DNA from: Gammaproteobacteria bacterium
GTDB lineage: Bacteria; Pseudomonadota; Gammaproteobacteria; Burkholderiales; Burkholderiaceae_D
Assembly: GCA_903970185.1 (NCBI GenBank)
Contig: CAJCIC010000035.1
Location: 1 to 39,208, forward strand
DNA: 39,208 nucleotides
Reading direction: 5' to 3'
Part shown: piece by piece, positions 8,946-17,029 of the stretch
Layout: every line of letters starts with the position of its first letter
Position numbering within the stretch: the stretch's first letter is position 1
The notes under the pieces: generated by a model
The model's database searches: none
What the model was told of the DNA's origin: nothing
The model's input: the letters and a program-made list of their open reading frames with translations, nothing else
Translations under genes and position numbers: made by a program

Positions 8946-10475
8946 ATGATGTTTCCGATTTCCCGCCCTTTCTTCAGGTTCTTGCAGCGGGCGCTATCGA
9001 TGCTGCTCGCCGCACTTCTGGCCCTTGAGCCTTTGGGCGCGGCACGCGCTGCAGAGGCGCTACCCAACCTTGGCGATAATGCCAGCGATGACCTTTCGCC
9101 CCTTCAGGAACGCAAGCTCGGCGAGGAAATCATGCGCGAGGCGCGCGAGCAAGGCGACGTCTACGACGATCCTGAATCGACCGAGTATCTCAACCGGTTT
9201 GGCGAGATATTGATCCAGCATGCCCCGCCAAGTCCGCAGAGTTTCGAATTTTTTCTCGTACAGGACCCCAATATCAACGCCTTTGCCCTCCCGGGCGGCT
9301 TCATCGGTGTCAATACGGGCCTGATCATCTCGACGCAAACCGAGGGTGAACTCGCCTCGGTCATGGGCCACGAAATGGGCCACGTCATCCAGCACCACAT
9401 TGCCCGCGGCGCCCAGCAGGACAAACAGGCCGCCCTGATCGCTCTTGCCGCCGCGATCCTCGGCTTCATTGCCATGGCGAAATCGAACAATCCCAACGGT
9501 GGCGAAGCGGCGGTATTCATGGGACAGAACTACATGTTGCAAACGCAACTCGCGTTTAGCCGGGACGCCGAGCGCGAGGCGGACCGCGTGGGATTCCAGA
9601 TCCTGGAGGATTCCGGCTTCGACCCCAATTCGATGACGAGCTTTTTCTCGCATCTGCAAAAGGCCACGGCCATCTACGAGAACGGGGCGCCAGAATGGAT
9701 GCGCGACCACCCGATGACAAGCGAACGCATCGCCGATATCCAGAACCGCATTGGCGATGCCCATTATCGGCAGCGCCTTGACAGCGTCGATTTCCAGCTG
9801 ATCCGAGCGCGGCTGCGAGCGTTACAGGACGTCACGGTACAGGGGCTGATCGACGCCCGCACGCAGTTCCAGGATCAGGCGCACACCGGCAATTACCCGA
9901 GCGAAGCTGCGGTCCACTACGGACTTTCCGTGGTCCTTTTGAAGCAGGAGGACATGGTTGGCGCCCAGAACGAACTCGACAAGGCACAAGCGTTGCTCAA
10001 GGAAGCCAATCCGATCCTGCTATCGCAGGGGATCCAGATCGCCATCCTGAAGAAACAACCTGATCTCGCTGTCAGCCTTGCAGATGCGGCGAGGACGCAT
10101 TTCCCGCAGTCGCGCTCGCTTGCAGGCTATTACGCGGAAGCCCTGCAGGCAGCGGGCCGCTACGACGACGAGATCAGGTTTCTGCGCGACCAGGTGACGA
10201 TGTATCGCACCGAGCCCCGTCTCTACGCACTCCTGGCCAAGGCCTATGCGGCCAAGGGCGAGGCGATGATGGAGCATCAGGCGCTCGCAGAAAATTATTA
10301 CCTGCGAGGAAGCGTTTCTGCGGCGATCGAGCAACTGCAATTTGCCCGTCGGGCAAGCAATGGCGACTTCTACGAGTTGTCGCAAATCGATGCACGCCTG
10401 CGTGAGCTGCAGGCGGAATGGCTCGATATCAAGAAGGACAAGACCGAATTTGGCAAGACCGTGCTTGGCGGCTAG
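8946..10475 (+). CDS. bepA: M48 family periplasmic metalloprotease with TPR domain (BepA/YfgC type)
   Basis: Protein of 509 aa with a Sec signal peptide (hydrophobic stretch to about residue 36, ending GAARA-AEALP). The family start ALPNLGDNASDDLS follows. The M48 zinc site is HEMGH at residues 142-146, with the third ligand in DAEREADRVG (residues 207-216). A TPR-rich C-terminal half covers about residues 280-500. In E. coli BepA this architecture works in the periplasm as chaperone and protease for assembly or degradation of the LPS transporter LptD and other outer membrane proteins. AGGA lies 4 bases before the ATG at 8946; ATG at 8949 is an alternative. Its stop overlaps the stop of the opposing gene in a shared CTAG. 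Assignment by architecture is strong; strict orthology is likely but not proven. Confidence 0.9.
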   Translation: MMFPISRPFFRFLQRALSMLLAALLALEPLGAARAAEALPNLGDNASDDLSPLQERKLGEEIMREAREQGDVYDDPESTEYLNRFGEILIQHAPPSPQSFEFFLVQDPNINAFALPGGFIGVNTGLIISTQTEGELASVMGHEMGHVIQHHIARGAQQDKQAALIALAAAILGFIAMAKSNNPNGGEAAVFMGQNYMLQTQLAFSRDAEREADRVGFQILEDSGFDPNSMTSFFSHLQKATAIYENGAPEWMRDHPMTSERIADIQNRIGDAHYRQRLDSVDFQLIRARLRALQDVTVQGLIDARTQFQDQAHTGNYPSEAAVHYGLSVVLLKQEDMVGAQNELDKAQALLKEANPILLSQGIQIAILKKQPDLAVSLADAARTHFPQSRSLAGYYAEALQAAGRYDDEIRFLRDQVTMYRTEPRLYALLAKAYAAKGEAMMEHQALAENYYLRGSVSAAIEQLQFARRASNGDFYELSQIDARLRELQAEWLDIKKDKTEFGKTVLGG

Positions 10476-11068
10476 CTCCGGCACTCACCCGGATGGGCGA
10501 CGAAGTGAAACCGGCTTTCAACTTCGGTGCTGTCTAGCCTGTCGATTCGAATCGGCGAAGCAGCGCCTGGCCAGCAAAGGGCGAGGTCTGGCACGACCCA
10601 GTTGAGCAGCCGATCTTCGAGCGCATCGGCCAAAAGCGGCGCTCCCGAGGATTCAACAATCCAGTCGAGGACGCCTTCGGTGTCGTGATCGTGCAACGCG
10701 CCGATCGGTCCACATTGAGCCTTAAGAAGGATTCGACCCGCCTCGTCGATCCAGGCGCATGTGGGTGCGACAAAACGCTCGCCCAGATGATTTGCGAGCG
10801 CAACCGCTGCCTTATCAGGCACCGTGCGCCAGATCCATGGCGTGTAGTCGAGATCAACGAAAACGCGTTGCGGGCCGTTCTGGAACAGCCATCTTCCACT
10901 CTCGTCACTTACATAGTTGCGCGCGATGAATGCGCCAATCGACGGGTTGGTGATGGTCTGCCGCTCCTGACCGAGGCGCCATTGGCCGCGACCATCAAGG
11001 GCAAGCCAGCCATAACAGTCGGGCACATTCGGCCATTTTGCGAGCGCTTGGCGGACCAGTTCATCCAT
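10472..11068 (-). CDS. Conserved hypothetical protein (KWPNVPDCYGWL family)
   Basis: Protein of about 198 aa of a type I associate with Burkholderiales genomes, with an opening MDELVRQALAKWPNVPDCYG, then WLFQNGPQRVFVDLDYTPW and a C-terminal acidic half. No enzyme motif, signal peptide or membrane segment is evident, so it is probably soluble and cytosolic. Function is unknown. The internal ATG at 11068 is preferred to the GTG at 11083 because the MDEL start resembles relatives I remember. It is the last gene of the ilvE - zinc finger - waaF - NTF2-like series (34 bases after the NTF2-like gene). It shares 4 bases (CTAG) with the end of the convergent bepA. Confidence 0.75.
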   Translation of the reverse strand: MDELVRQALAKWPNVPDCYGWLALDGRGQWRLGQERQTITNPSIGAFIARNYVSDESGRWLFQNGPQRVFVDLDYTPWIWRTVPDKAAVALANHLGERFVAPTCAWIDEAGRILLKAQCGPIGALHDHDTEGVLDWIVESSGAPLLADALEDRLLNWVVPDLALCWPGAASPIRIDRLDSTEVESRFHFVAHPGECRS

Positions 11069-11102
11069 GGTCACGACCGTCACGGGGCGCGGCTGTCATC
11101 GG

Positions 11103-11540
11103 CTAGTGCAAAAGCGTCGACGTCGGCATCTTGCTCAATGCAGATTCCTGTGGCGCGAGCGAGGCGTGATGCAACACCATGCGCCAGCCCTGGGGCCCCT
11201 TGAAATAGACGTTGGTTGCGAAAACGTTGACGACGCTGGTCTTGCCCTGGTGGGCGACCATCACCTGCTCAATCACCGAATGGATCGAAACCATCGGCCC
11301 GGTGGCGATTTGCTGATGGGCCGGGCGGGCGTGGACGGGCCCGTTTGCAAACAGGGCCTTCCAGCCGGCGCGCACGGCAGCGTGGCCAACAAGACGCGGG
11401 CCGCCCGGATGGACGCACACCACCTCATCGTCCTCGGACCAGAGCTCCATCAAGGCCTCGAGATCGGCGTGCTCGAGCGCGTCGAAAAAAGCCTGTTCGA
11501 CGTCTTCGGCGGTTGCAAAGAGGGTGCGGCTGCGTGGCAT
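11103..11540 (-). CDS. NTF2/SnoaL-like fold protein
   Basis: Protein of 145 aa with a nuclear-transport-factor-2-like cone fold. The N-terminal helix AEDVEQAFFDALEHADLEAL is followed by MELWSEDDEVVCVHPGGPRLVGHAAVRAGWKALF and later beta strands ending GWRMVLHHASL. Such proteins bind small ligands or act as non-essential isomerases; no catalytic set can be assigned. The frame runs upstream through waaF in another reading frame, but homology starts at the ATG at 11540, only 4 bases after the waaF stop, so translation is probably coupled. The job in the LPS gene context is unknown. Confidence 0.85.
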   Translation of the reverse strand: MPRSRTLFATAEDVEQAFFDALEHADLEALMELWSEDDEVVCVHPGGPRLVGHAAVRAGWKALFANGPVHARPAHQQIATGPMVSIHSVIEQVMVAHQGKTSVVNVFATNVYFKGPQGWRMVLHHASLAPQESALSKMPTSTLLH

Positions 11541-11544
11541 ATCT

Positions 11545-12570
11545 CTAGTGTACGGGACCTCGGTCGATCGCGGCCATGACCGACTCGGGCGTAATCTCGT
11601 TGAGGCAGCGCAAGTGTCCAAGCGGACAGGTGCGCTCAAAACAGGGACTGCAGGATAAGTGCAGCCACAAGAGCGTGGCGCGCGTCGACTGCGGCGGAGT
11701 ATGCGACGGATCGGTCGATCCGAAAAGTGCAATTTGCGGCCTGTCAAGCGCCGCTGCAACATGCATGAGGCCCGAATCATTGCTGATCACGATGTCTGCG
11801 GCCTTTAAGATCGCCACGGCGTCTTCGATGGTCGTCTTGCCGATGGTGGAGATGACCGGGCGCACTGTCATGCGCGTCAGCGCGCTGCCGATGTCGACAT
11901 CGTTCGGGCCGCCCACAAGGACGATCTGGACCTCCTGGTCGCGCTCATGCAGCAGACGCGCGAGCGCCGCGAAGTGTTCGACCGGCCAGCGCTTTGCCGG
12001 GCCATATTCCGCGCCCGGACAAAAGGCTGCGATCGGTCGGCCGCGATCGATGCCAAAGCGAGTCGCAACGGCACTGACCTCGGACTCACTTTGCACGAGT
12101 CGCACTGGCCCGGTCTCCTCGTCTGGTGCATTTGTCGCAGCCAAGGCGAGGTAGTGCGTGCGCATCGGGACGCGGGACTTCACATTGGCGAGCCAGCGGG
12201 TGAGCAGGTAGCGCCGGCCTTCTCCGACGTAGCCGATGCGCACGGGAATGCGCGCGATGAGGGGGACCAGTGCTGATTTGAAGCTATTGGGCAAGACGTA
12301 GGCCGCATCGAACTTTTCCTCGGCCAGGCGAAGTCCGAAGGCGACGCGGGAGCCAAGCTGCAATCCCCCGTGAGGCCACGGGGTAGCAATGACCTTCGTG
12401 ACGTCCGGCAGAAGGCGCAAGACAGCTGCGACTTGCGGCGGCGCCATGACTGTGATCTCGGTGCCGTCAGAGGCGCTCTTAAGCCGCTTGATGAGGGGCG
12501 CAGCCATCAGCGCGTCACCGATCCAGTTGGGTGCAACGATGAGGATTCGCCGCGGCAAAGCGGGCGCCAA
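11545..12570 (-). CDS. waaF: Lipopolysaccharide heptosyltransferase II
   Basis: GT9 family protein of 341 aa that transfers the second L-glycero-D-manno-heptose to the LPS inner core at the cytoplasmic face of the inner membrane. The N-terminal half begins RRILIVAPNWIGDALMAAPL and carries LPNSFKSALVPLIARIPVRIGY. The C-terminal half has ISNDSGLMHVAAALDRPQIA, GSTDPSHTPP and the cysteine-containing TCPLGHLRCLNEITPE end, all typical of WaaF. No ATG exists near the start: the gene begins with TTG (12570) or a second TTG 4 codons later, with no visible Shine-Dalgarno. Its expression may therefore depend on translational coupling to the zinc-finger gene, whose stop is 7 bases upstream. Confidence 0.93.
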   Translation of the reverse strand: MAPALPRRILIVAPNWIGDALMAAPLIKRLKSASDGTEITVMAPPQVAAVLRLLPDVTKVIATPWPHGGLQLGSRVAFGLRLAEEKFDAAYVLPNSFKSALVPLIARIPVRIGYVGEGRRYLLTRWLANVKSRVPMRTHYLALAATNAPDEETGPVRLVQSESEVSAVATRFGIDRGRPIAAFCPGAEYGPAKRWPVEHFAALARLLHERDQEVQIVLVGGPNDVDIGSALTRMTVRPVISTIGKTTIEDAVAILKAADIVISNDSGLMHVAAALDRPQIALFGSTDPSHTPPQSTRATLLWLHLSCSPCFERTCPLGHLRCLNEITPESVMAAIDRGPVH

Positions 12571-12577
12571 GGATGGT

Positions 12578-12778
12578 TTAGTGGCCGTGAACGACGGTGC
12601 CCGGCTTTAAGCGGTATAGGGTTCCGCAGTAGGGACACATCGCCTGACCCGTCTTGGTGACGTCAAGGAACACGCGCGGATGATGGTTCCAGAGGGGCAT
12701 CGCCGGGTTCGGACAGAACGCCGGCAGATCGGTCGCGCCGAGTTCGACGTGACGCGGCTCCTTCAGGGTTTCGGTCAC
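12578..12778 (-). CDS. Small CHCC-type zinc-finger protein
   Basis: Protein of 66 aa of the zf-CHCC family (related to the mitochondrial complex I subunit NDUFS6). Zinc ligands are seen in AFCPNPAMPLWNHHPRVFL (Cys/His) and MCPYCGTLYRL (Cys-x2-Cys). The start is GTG at 12778, preceded at 7 bases by a clear AGGAG that lies next to the ilvE stop. It sits between ilvE and waaF, as in many Burkholderiales. The bacterial function is not established. Confidence 0.9.
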   Translation of the reverse strand: MTETLKEPRHVELGATDLPAFCPNPAMPLWNHHPRVFLDVTKTGQAMCPYCGTLYRLKPGTVVHGH

Positions 12779-12787
12779 GGCCGTCTC

Positions 12788-13711
12788 CTAAACCTTGGTC
12801 AGCCAGTGGGCGTACTTCGGGTTACGTCCATTGATGATGTCAAAAAATGCGCTCTGCAGGCGTTCGGTGATCGGGCCTCGTCCACCTGCGCCGATGACAC
12901 GGTCATCCAGCTCGCGCACCGGTGTCACTTCCGCAGCGGTTCCGGTAAAAAAAGCCTCGTCGGCGAGGTAGACGTCATCGCGCGTCATCAATCGCGACCG
13001 GAACGGGATGCCCAGCTCCTCGGCCAGCGTGATGACCGAACGGCGCGTGATGCCCATCAGACCCGAGGTCACTTCCGGCTCGATCAGGATGCCATCCTTG
13101 ACGATGAAGAGATTTTCGCCCGCGCCCTCGGCGACATACCCATTGACGTCAAGCAAGAGCGCCTCGTCGTAGCCGTTCATCGTGGCTTCCTGGTTGGCAA
13201 GGATCGAGTTGATGTAGTTGCCTGACGCCTTGGCGCGGCACATCGTGACATTGACGTGATGACGCATGAACGAGGAGGTCTTCACGCGAATGCCGTTCTT
13301 AAGGCCGTCCTCGCCGAGGTAGGCACCCCACGGCCAGGCGGCAATCGCCACGTGGACCGTGTTGCCACGCGCGGCCACGCCCATTTTTTCGGAGCCGTAA
13401 AAAGCCAGCGGACGCAAGTAGCAGGAATCCAGCTCATTGGCTCGCACCGTTTCGCGTTGCGCATCGTTGATCTGCGCCTGGCTAAACGGGATCTCCATCA
13501 TGAAGATCTTGGCCGAATCGAAAAAGCGCCGGGTATGGTCATCAAGCCTGAAGATCGCGCTGCTGCCATCGGGCTGCCTGTAGGCGCGAACCCCCTCAAA
13601 CACGCCCATGCCGTAGTGCAGCGTGTGCGTCAGGACGTGGGTCGTGGCCTCGCGCCAGGGGACGAGCTTGCCGTCCTTCCAGATAAATCCATCGCGGTCG
13701 GCCATCGACAT
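12788..13711 (-). CDS. ilvE: Branched-chain amino acid aminotransferase
   Basis: PLP fold-type IV transaminase of 307 aa that interconverts branched-chain 2-oxo acids and Val, Leu, Ile with glutamate in the cytosol. The start region DGFIWKDGKLVPWREA and THTLHYGMGVFEGVRAY are hallmarks. The PLP lysine is in RAKASGNYINSILA, and EGAGENLFIVKDG and GITRRSVI bind cofactor phosphate. ATG at 13711 is selected because AAGGAG lies 6 bases upstream; the longer frame begins with TTG at 13726. It heads a minus-strand operon with intergenic gaps of 9, 7, 4 and 34 bases through the zinc-finger gene, waaF, the NTF2-like gene and the hypothetical gene. Confidence 0.95.
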   Translation of the reverse strand: MSMADRDGFIWKDGKLVPWREATTHVLTHTLHYGMGVFEGVRAYRQPDGSSAIFRLDDHTRRFFDSAKIFMMEIPFSQAQINDAQRETVRANELDSCYLRPLAFYGSEKMGVAARGNTVHVAIAAWPWGAYLGEDGLKNGIRVKTSSFMRHHVNVTMCRAKASGNYINSILANQEATMNGYDEALLLDVNGYVAEGAGENLFIVKDGILIEPEVTSGLMGITRRSVITLAEELGIPFRSRLMTRDDVYLADEAFFTGTAAEVTPVRELDDRVIGAGGRGPITERLQSAFFDIINGRNPKYAHWLTKV

Positions 13712-13822
13712 GCCAAGCTCCTTCAATTGGTTGCATCAAGCAAACGCCATGCGGCGTGCCGTACTTGGCACGCCTGCGTGCAAACGCAATTATATCCGAC
13801 CGCTCCTCGGCCCAGCGGTTGC

Positions 13823-15550
13823 TCAGGGGCTTCGACTGGCCCGCACGTGGTTGTCCAAAGCGGCGAGTGCCCGCGTGATCGGTTCGTCAAAGGCCTGCGG
13901 TGCTGGCGCCCGATAGACCTCCACGGTGGGCCACCATGGTTTTTGGTCGGTTGCGATCTGCCAGCGCCAGTCAAGGGTCGGCGGGGCGAGCAAGAGAACG
14001 GACTTGCCAAGGCTCGCCGCGATGTGAGCGACAACCGAATCGATGCTGATGACAACGTCAAGTTCCATGATCAGGGACGCAGTGTCCTGAAAGGATGCAA
14101 GCTCGCGGCTGACATCGACAAGCGCGGGCAGCGCTTTTTTCAAGGCCGACTGTTCGTCGCGTGCGTCGACCGACAGATTGACCCACTGCAGGTCGGAGCG
14201 GGCGCCAAAACGGGAGAAGAAAACTGGCGGAATCGATCTTGTCCAGTCATCGCCACGCATCGGATTGCCCAAAAGGCAAAGCCCGATTCGCGGCATCTCG
14301 CCCAGCATTTTCCAGCGTTCGCGGTCGATGAACGCAGCGCCATCTAAGAGCGTCGGCTGTTTGATGTCGAGGGCAGTAAGCGAGAGCTTGGCGATCGAGC
14401 CGAGCAGGGGGACGGCCGTGGTGCAACCATGTTGCAGGTACGTGGGCCGCTCGCGGCTGTCACAGAATCGATGAATGCCAGGCGCATGGCGTGCAAGACC
14501 GGCGAGTTCGGGTCGCGTCCAGAGCACGACCCGGCCTCCCCTGGCGGCGATCATGGGGAGCAGCCGCAAGGCCAGAATTGCATCGCCTGCGCCTTGCTCC
14601 TGGTAGACGAATATTTCCCTGCCGGCGAGCTCCTCTCCCTGCCATTGCGGCGTGTCGGTGTCGTAGGCCTCTGGATTGATCAAGGGCCAAGTCTCGCTCG
14701 CGATGGCAAATCCCGCAGCGAAGCCGCTGCCGCCCGCACAAATGGCCTGGTAACCCATTGCGTTGCGGATACGAAAGGATGCCGGCGCCAGTGCCTGTGC
14801 CCGTTGATAACAGTCAAGTGTCGCCTCGGCATCGCCGGCCAGCGCGAATATGACACCGAGATCAAAAGCTTCCTGGGCGTCGATCGCAGGTCGTGCTGAG
14901 AAATCACGTGCCAGGCGCAAAAGGTCAGAAAAATCATTGCCGTCGCGCACGCGAACCGACAAAAGCACCTTCGCCTGTGGCTCGCTCAACTGTCCCTGGC
15001 GCAGCCGAAAGAGGAGGGTCTCGCGTACCTTATTGATGACACCGGCGTGCCCCTGGGGGAACTTTTGGGACACGCTCGCAGCCGTCCACGGTAGCGCAGC
15101 GACGTTACTCAACGCAGAACTGTCCCCTGGATCCAAATCGAGGGCGGCGATCAAATGGGGCACGGCGTCGACGTATCTGCCCGCGTGCATCAGAAATGCG
15201 CCGAGCATGCTTTGCGCGCCGGCGTCAGTCGGGTTCAGACGAATCGATCTTTGCAGGGCGTCGATCGCCACAGCAGTAGCGCCTGCGCGCATGCAAGCGG
15301 CTCCCAGGAATTTGTGCGCTTCGGCGTTTTGCGGATCGACCGCCACAGCCTCTTCGAGCGCGGCACGCCCAAGGTCGCCGATTCCAAGCATGTATTCGAT
15401 GATGCCCTGGCGAGCGCGTATGCGCGGGTCTGTGGGATAACGCTCGCCAAGCCCTTGAAGTGCAGCAAGGGCAGCGCTCGCTGAAGTCGCGCGCAGGTGG
15501 TCCGCGGCGAGTAGCTCTTCCTCCGGTGCCAAGCGCTGCTCGTTGGTCAT
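13823..15550 (-). CDS. TPR-repeat protein with GT-B (GT9-like) glycosyltransferase domain, paralogue 2
   Basis: Protein of 575 aa with the same two-part design as the gene at 2285-4081. N-terminal TPR helices (LGRAALEEAVAVDPQNAEAH, ATAVAIDALQRSIRLNPTDA, YVDAVPHLIAALDLDPGD) precede a GT-B-like half with VYQEQGAGDAILALRLLPMI, ISIDSVVAHIAASLGKSVLLL and the shared signature DWRWQIATDQKPWWP. No signal peptide is seen. ATG at 15550 (MTNEQRL) with GCAGGCA just upstream is taken as start; the open frame continues 32 codons further. It stands between ilvE and a tiny zinc-ribbon gene, about 10 kb from its paralogue. The two are clearly homologous but diverged, so this is an old duplication or two acquisitions. 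Substrate and acceptor are unknown. Confidence 0.8.
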   Translation of the reverse strand: MTNEQRLAPEEELLAADHLRATSASAALAALQGLGERYPTDPRIRARQGIIEYMLGIGDLGRAALEEAVAVDPQNAEAHKFLGAACMRAGATAVAIDALQRSIRLNPTDAGAQSMLGAFLMHAGRYVDAVPHLIAALDLDPGDSSALSNVAALPWTAASVSQKFPQGHAGVINKVRETLLFRLRQGQLSEPQAKVLLSVRVRDGNDFSDLLRLARDFSARPAIDAQEAFDLGVIFALAGDAEATLDCYQRAQALAPASFRIRNAMGYQAICAGGSGFAAGFAIASETWPLINPEAYDTDTPQWQGEELAGREIFVYQEQGAGDAILALRLLPMIAARGGRVVLWTRPELAGLARHAPGIHRFCDSRERPTYLQHGCTTAVPLLGSIAKLSLTALDIKQPTLLDGAAFIDRERWKMLGEMPRIGLCLLGNPMRGDDWTRSIPPVFFSRFGARSDLQWVNLSVDARDEQSALKKALPALVDVSRELASFQDTASLIMELDVVISIDSVVAHIAASLGKSVLLLAPPTLDWRWQIATDQKPWWPTVEVYRAPAPQAFDEPITRALAALDNHVRASRSP

Positions 15551-15678
15551 TGCCTGCTTCGAACTTGGCGTCTGCAACAAGGAAATTCTGATCGCGAGGC
15601 TAAACGACAAGGCCTTGCTGCCCAAGACGCCGCAGGCGCCAGGCAATTCCTAGGGCACTTTGACAAAAAGGCGATGCT

Positions 15679-15855
15679 TCAGGATCGGGGTTTTCTGCGT
15701 CGATCCAGCGCGTAGACTCCCGAGTGGAGCATTTCCAGAGCCGTTTTATTGTTGATGAGCTTGCCCTTGGTACTCGCACACGAGCCGCAGCGGTCACGCG
15801 CATCACCCGATCCGAGCAGATCGACCCTCTTGCACACAAAGCATTCCCAGAACAT
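15679..15855 (-). CDS. Small zinc-ribbon protein
   Basis: A 58-codon frame, ATG at 15855 to TGA at 15679, preceded by GCGAGGG five bases upstream of the ATG. The peptide starts MFWECFVCKRVD and continues DRCGSCASTKGKL, giving two Cys-x2-Cys knuckles (Cys 5, 8, 23, 26), a compact zinc-ribbon pattern. The tail is basic (ALDRRRKPRS). The knuckle spacing, ribosome binding site and fit in an otherwise empty 393-base gap between two same-strand genes support a real gene. The overlapping longer frame on the same strand lacks these features. Function is unknown; I do not recognise a named family. Confidence 0.6.
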   Translation of the reverse strand: MFWECFVCKRVDLLGSGDARDRCGSCASTKGKLINNKTALEMLHSGVYALDRRRKPRS

Positions 15856-15943
15856 TGCGCCCTCGCATCAGACTCGATCAAATTAGCATACCGTCTTGGC
15901 GCCGGGAAAAGCAATGATTTCTCGTCCCGCCGACAAGCCCTGA

Positions 15944-16717
15944 TCACGCCTCGCGCCGGCCGGTGATGACGACATGACGCCAGCCAAAAAGCGACATGAA
16001 TGACGAGCAATACGGCCTCAATCTGAAAAATCCCAGAATGCCGTCGATCAGCTCGACGGGTACGAGCGCAAACAGCATATCGAGCACGGCGCGCAACGGG
16101 CGAATCGTAATCGCCGTTGTCACGAGGGTCACCTTGGGTTCCCTGAAACCGACGTCATGGAAGAGCTGGATCAAGCGCGGAGCTGAAGTCGGGTAGCCGT
16201 GACTCCAGTCCATGCTCCAAAAATAGGCTTTCCACGAGTGGATGTCCGGACAGATGACGACGTATACCCCTGAGGGCGGCAACAGCTCGTAGGCCGCACG
16301 TGCCATAGCCCGGGCTTCGTGCCAATCGCGGGCATGCTCAAGGACGTGACTCATCCAGATGACGTTGAACTGCGATTCCTCGGGCACCCCGGGAAAGGCC
16401 GCATGCGTGATTTTGAACCCCATTGATCTGGCGAGTTCGCAAACCGGCTCAGACATGTCGATGGCCGCGTACGGAATGCGCGCGTTGCGTGCCTGTTCGG
16501 CAAAATGCCCATGACCGAATCCGACCTCAAGGATCGACGCATCACGCGGCAGTTGCGGCCGCAGGATGGCAAGCATGCGCCGGTGGTAGAAGTTTTGCAG
16601 TGGCACTGAAAACCGGGTTCGACCCCTGAATTCGACGTATTCGTTGTAATACGCTTCGTTCACAAGCGTCGAGCGCTGCTCTTCTGCGCTTGCTGCCTCG
16701 CTGGTCGGGGCTTCCAT
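15944..16717 (-). CDS. Class I SAM-dependent methyltransferase
   Basis: Protein of 257 aa. S-adenosylmethionine motif I is ASILEVGFGHGHFAEQA (about residues 53-69). Motif II follows with the acidic residue in YAAIDMSEPVCELAR, and motif IV with FNVIWMSHVLEHARDWHEA (the HVLEH pattern of Methyltransf_11/23 enzymes). A C-terminal hydrophobic stretch (RAVLDMLFALVPVELIDGILGFF) may be an amphipathic or membrane-contacting region. The ATG at 16717 has CGGAG 8 bases upstream. Neighbours are the zinc-ribbon gene and the TPR glycosyltransferases, so methylation of a sugar or glycan is plausible but unproven. Confidence 0.88.
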   Translation of the reverse strand: MEAPTSEAASAEEQRSTLVNEAYYNEYVEFRGRTRFSVPLQNFYHRRMLAILRPQLPRDASILEVGFGHGHFAEQARNARIPYAAIDMSEPVCELARSMGFKITHAAFPGVPEESQFNVIWMSHVLEHARDWHEARAMARAAYELLPPSGVYVVICPDIHSWKAYFWSMDWSHGYPTSAPRLIQLFHDVGFREPKVTLVTTAITIRPLRAVLDMLFALVPVELIDGILGFFRLRPYCSSFMSLFGWRHVVITGRREA

Positions 16718-17029
16718 GGTCGAACTCCGGTTTGCATCGTTGACATCAGGTCGGCGAGCAATGTATTCGAGCGTCGCGCCACGATTGTCGACCGAGTGTG
16801 GTCAGTTTAGCCGCGAACCGCAAGCGACGCCCGTTGCGCATTTGCAAGACTGCCTCATGTCGAGGCTTGTCTGACAAAGCGAAATCTATTTCACGGGAAC
16901 GAAGGGAAACAGCGGCACCGGAAAACTGGGCTGATTGAGTTCGCGGCAAAACATTGGCCGCTGAAGCTTTGGAAGCCACGCGCGACAGAAAGCATTGACC
17001 CCTCTAACGATCGCCAACTGCTAGTTGGG
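16718..17029. other. 312-base intergenic region downstream of tRNA-Leu
   Basis: No convincing gene. The only structured element is a hairpin at 17014-17028 (arms CCAACT and AGTTGG, 3-nt loop) starting one base after the tRNA CCA end. It has no U run and may be a processing signal or weak terminator. The remainder must hold the promoter of the methyltransferase gene, but no clear boxes were found. Confidence 0.4.

Noticed and set aside
11541-11780. 80-residue N-terminal extension of the NTF2-like protein
   Set aside because: It lies inside waaF in another frame and is arginine-rich; the family fold begins at the ATG at 11540.
15600-16010. 136-codon minus-strand frame
   Set aside because: It overlaps the methyltransferase end and has arginine/alanine-rich shadow composition. 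The shorter zinc-ribbon frame in the same stretch has a ribosome binding site and coherent motifs.
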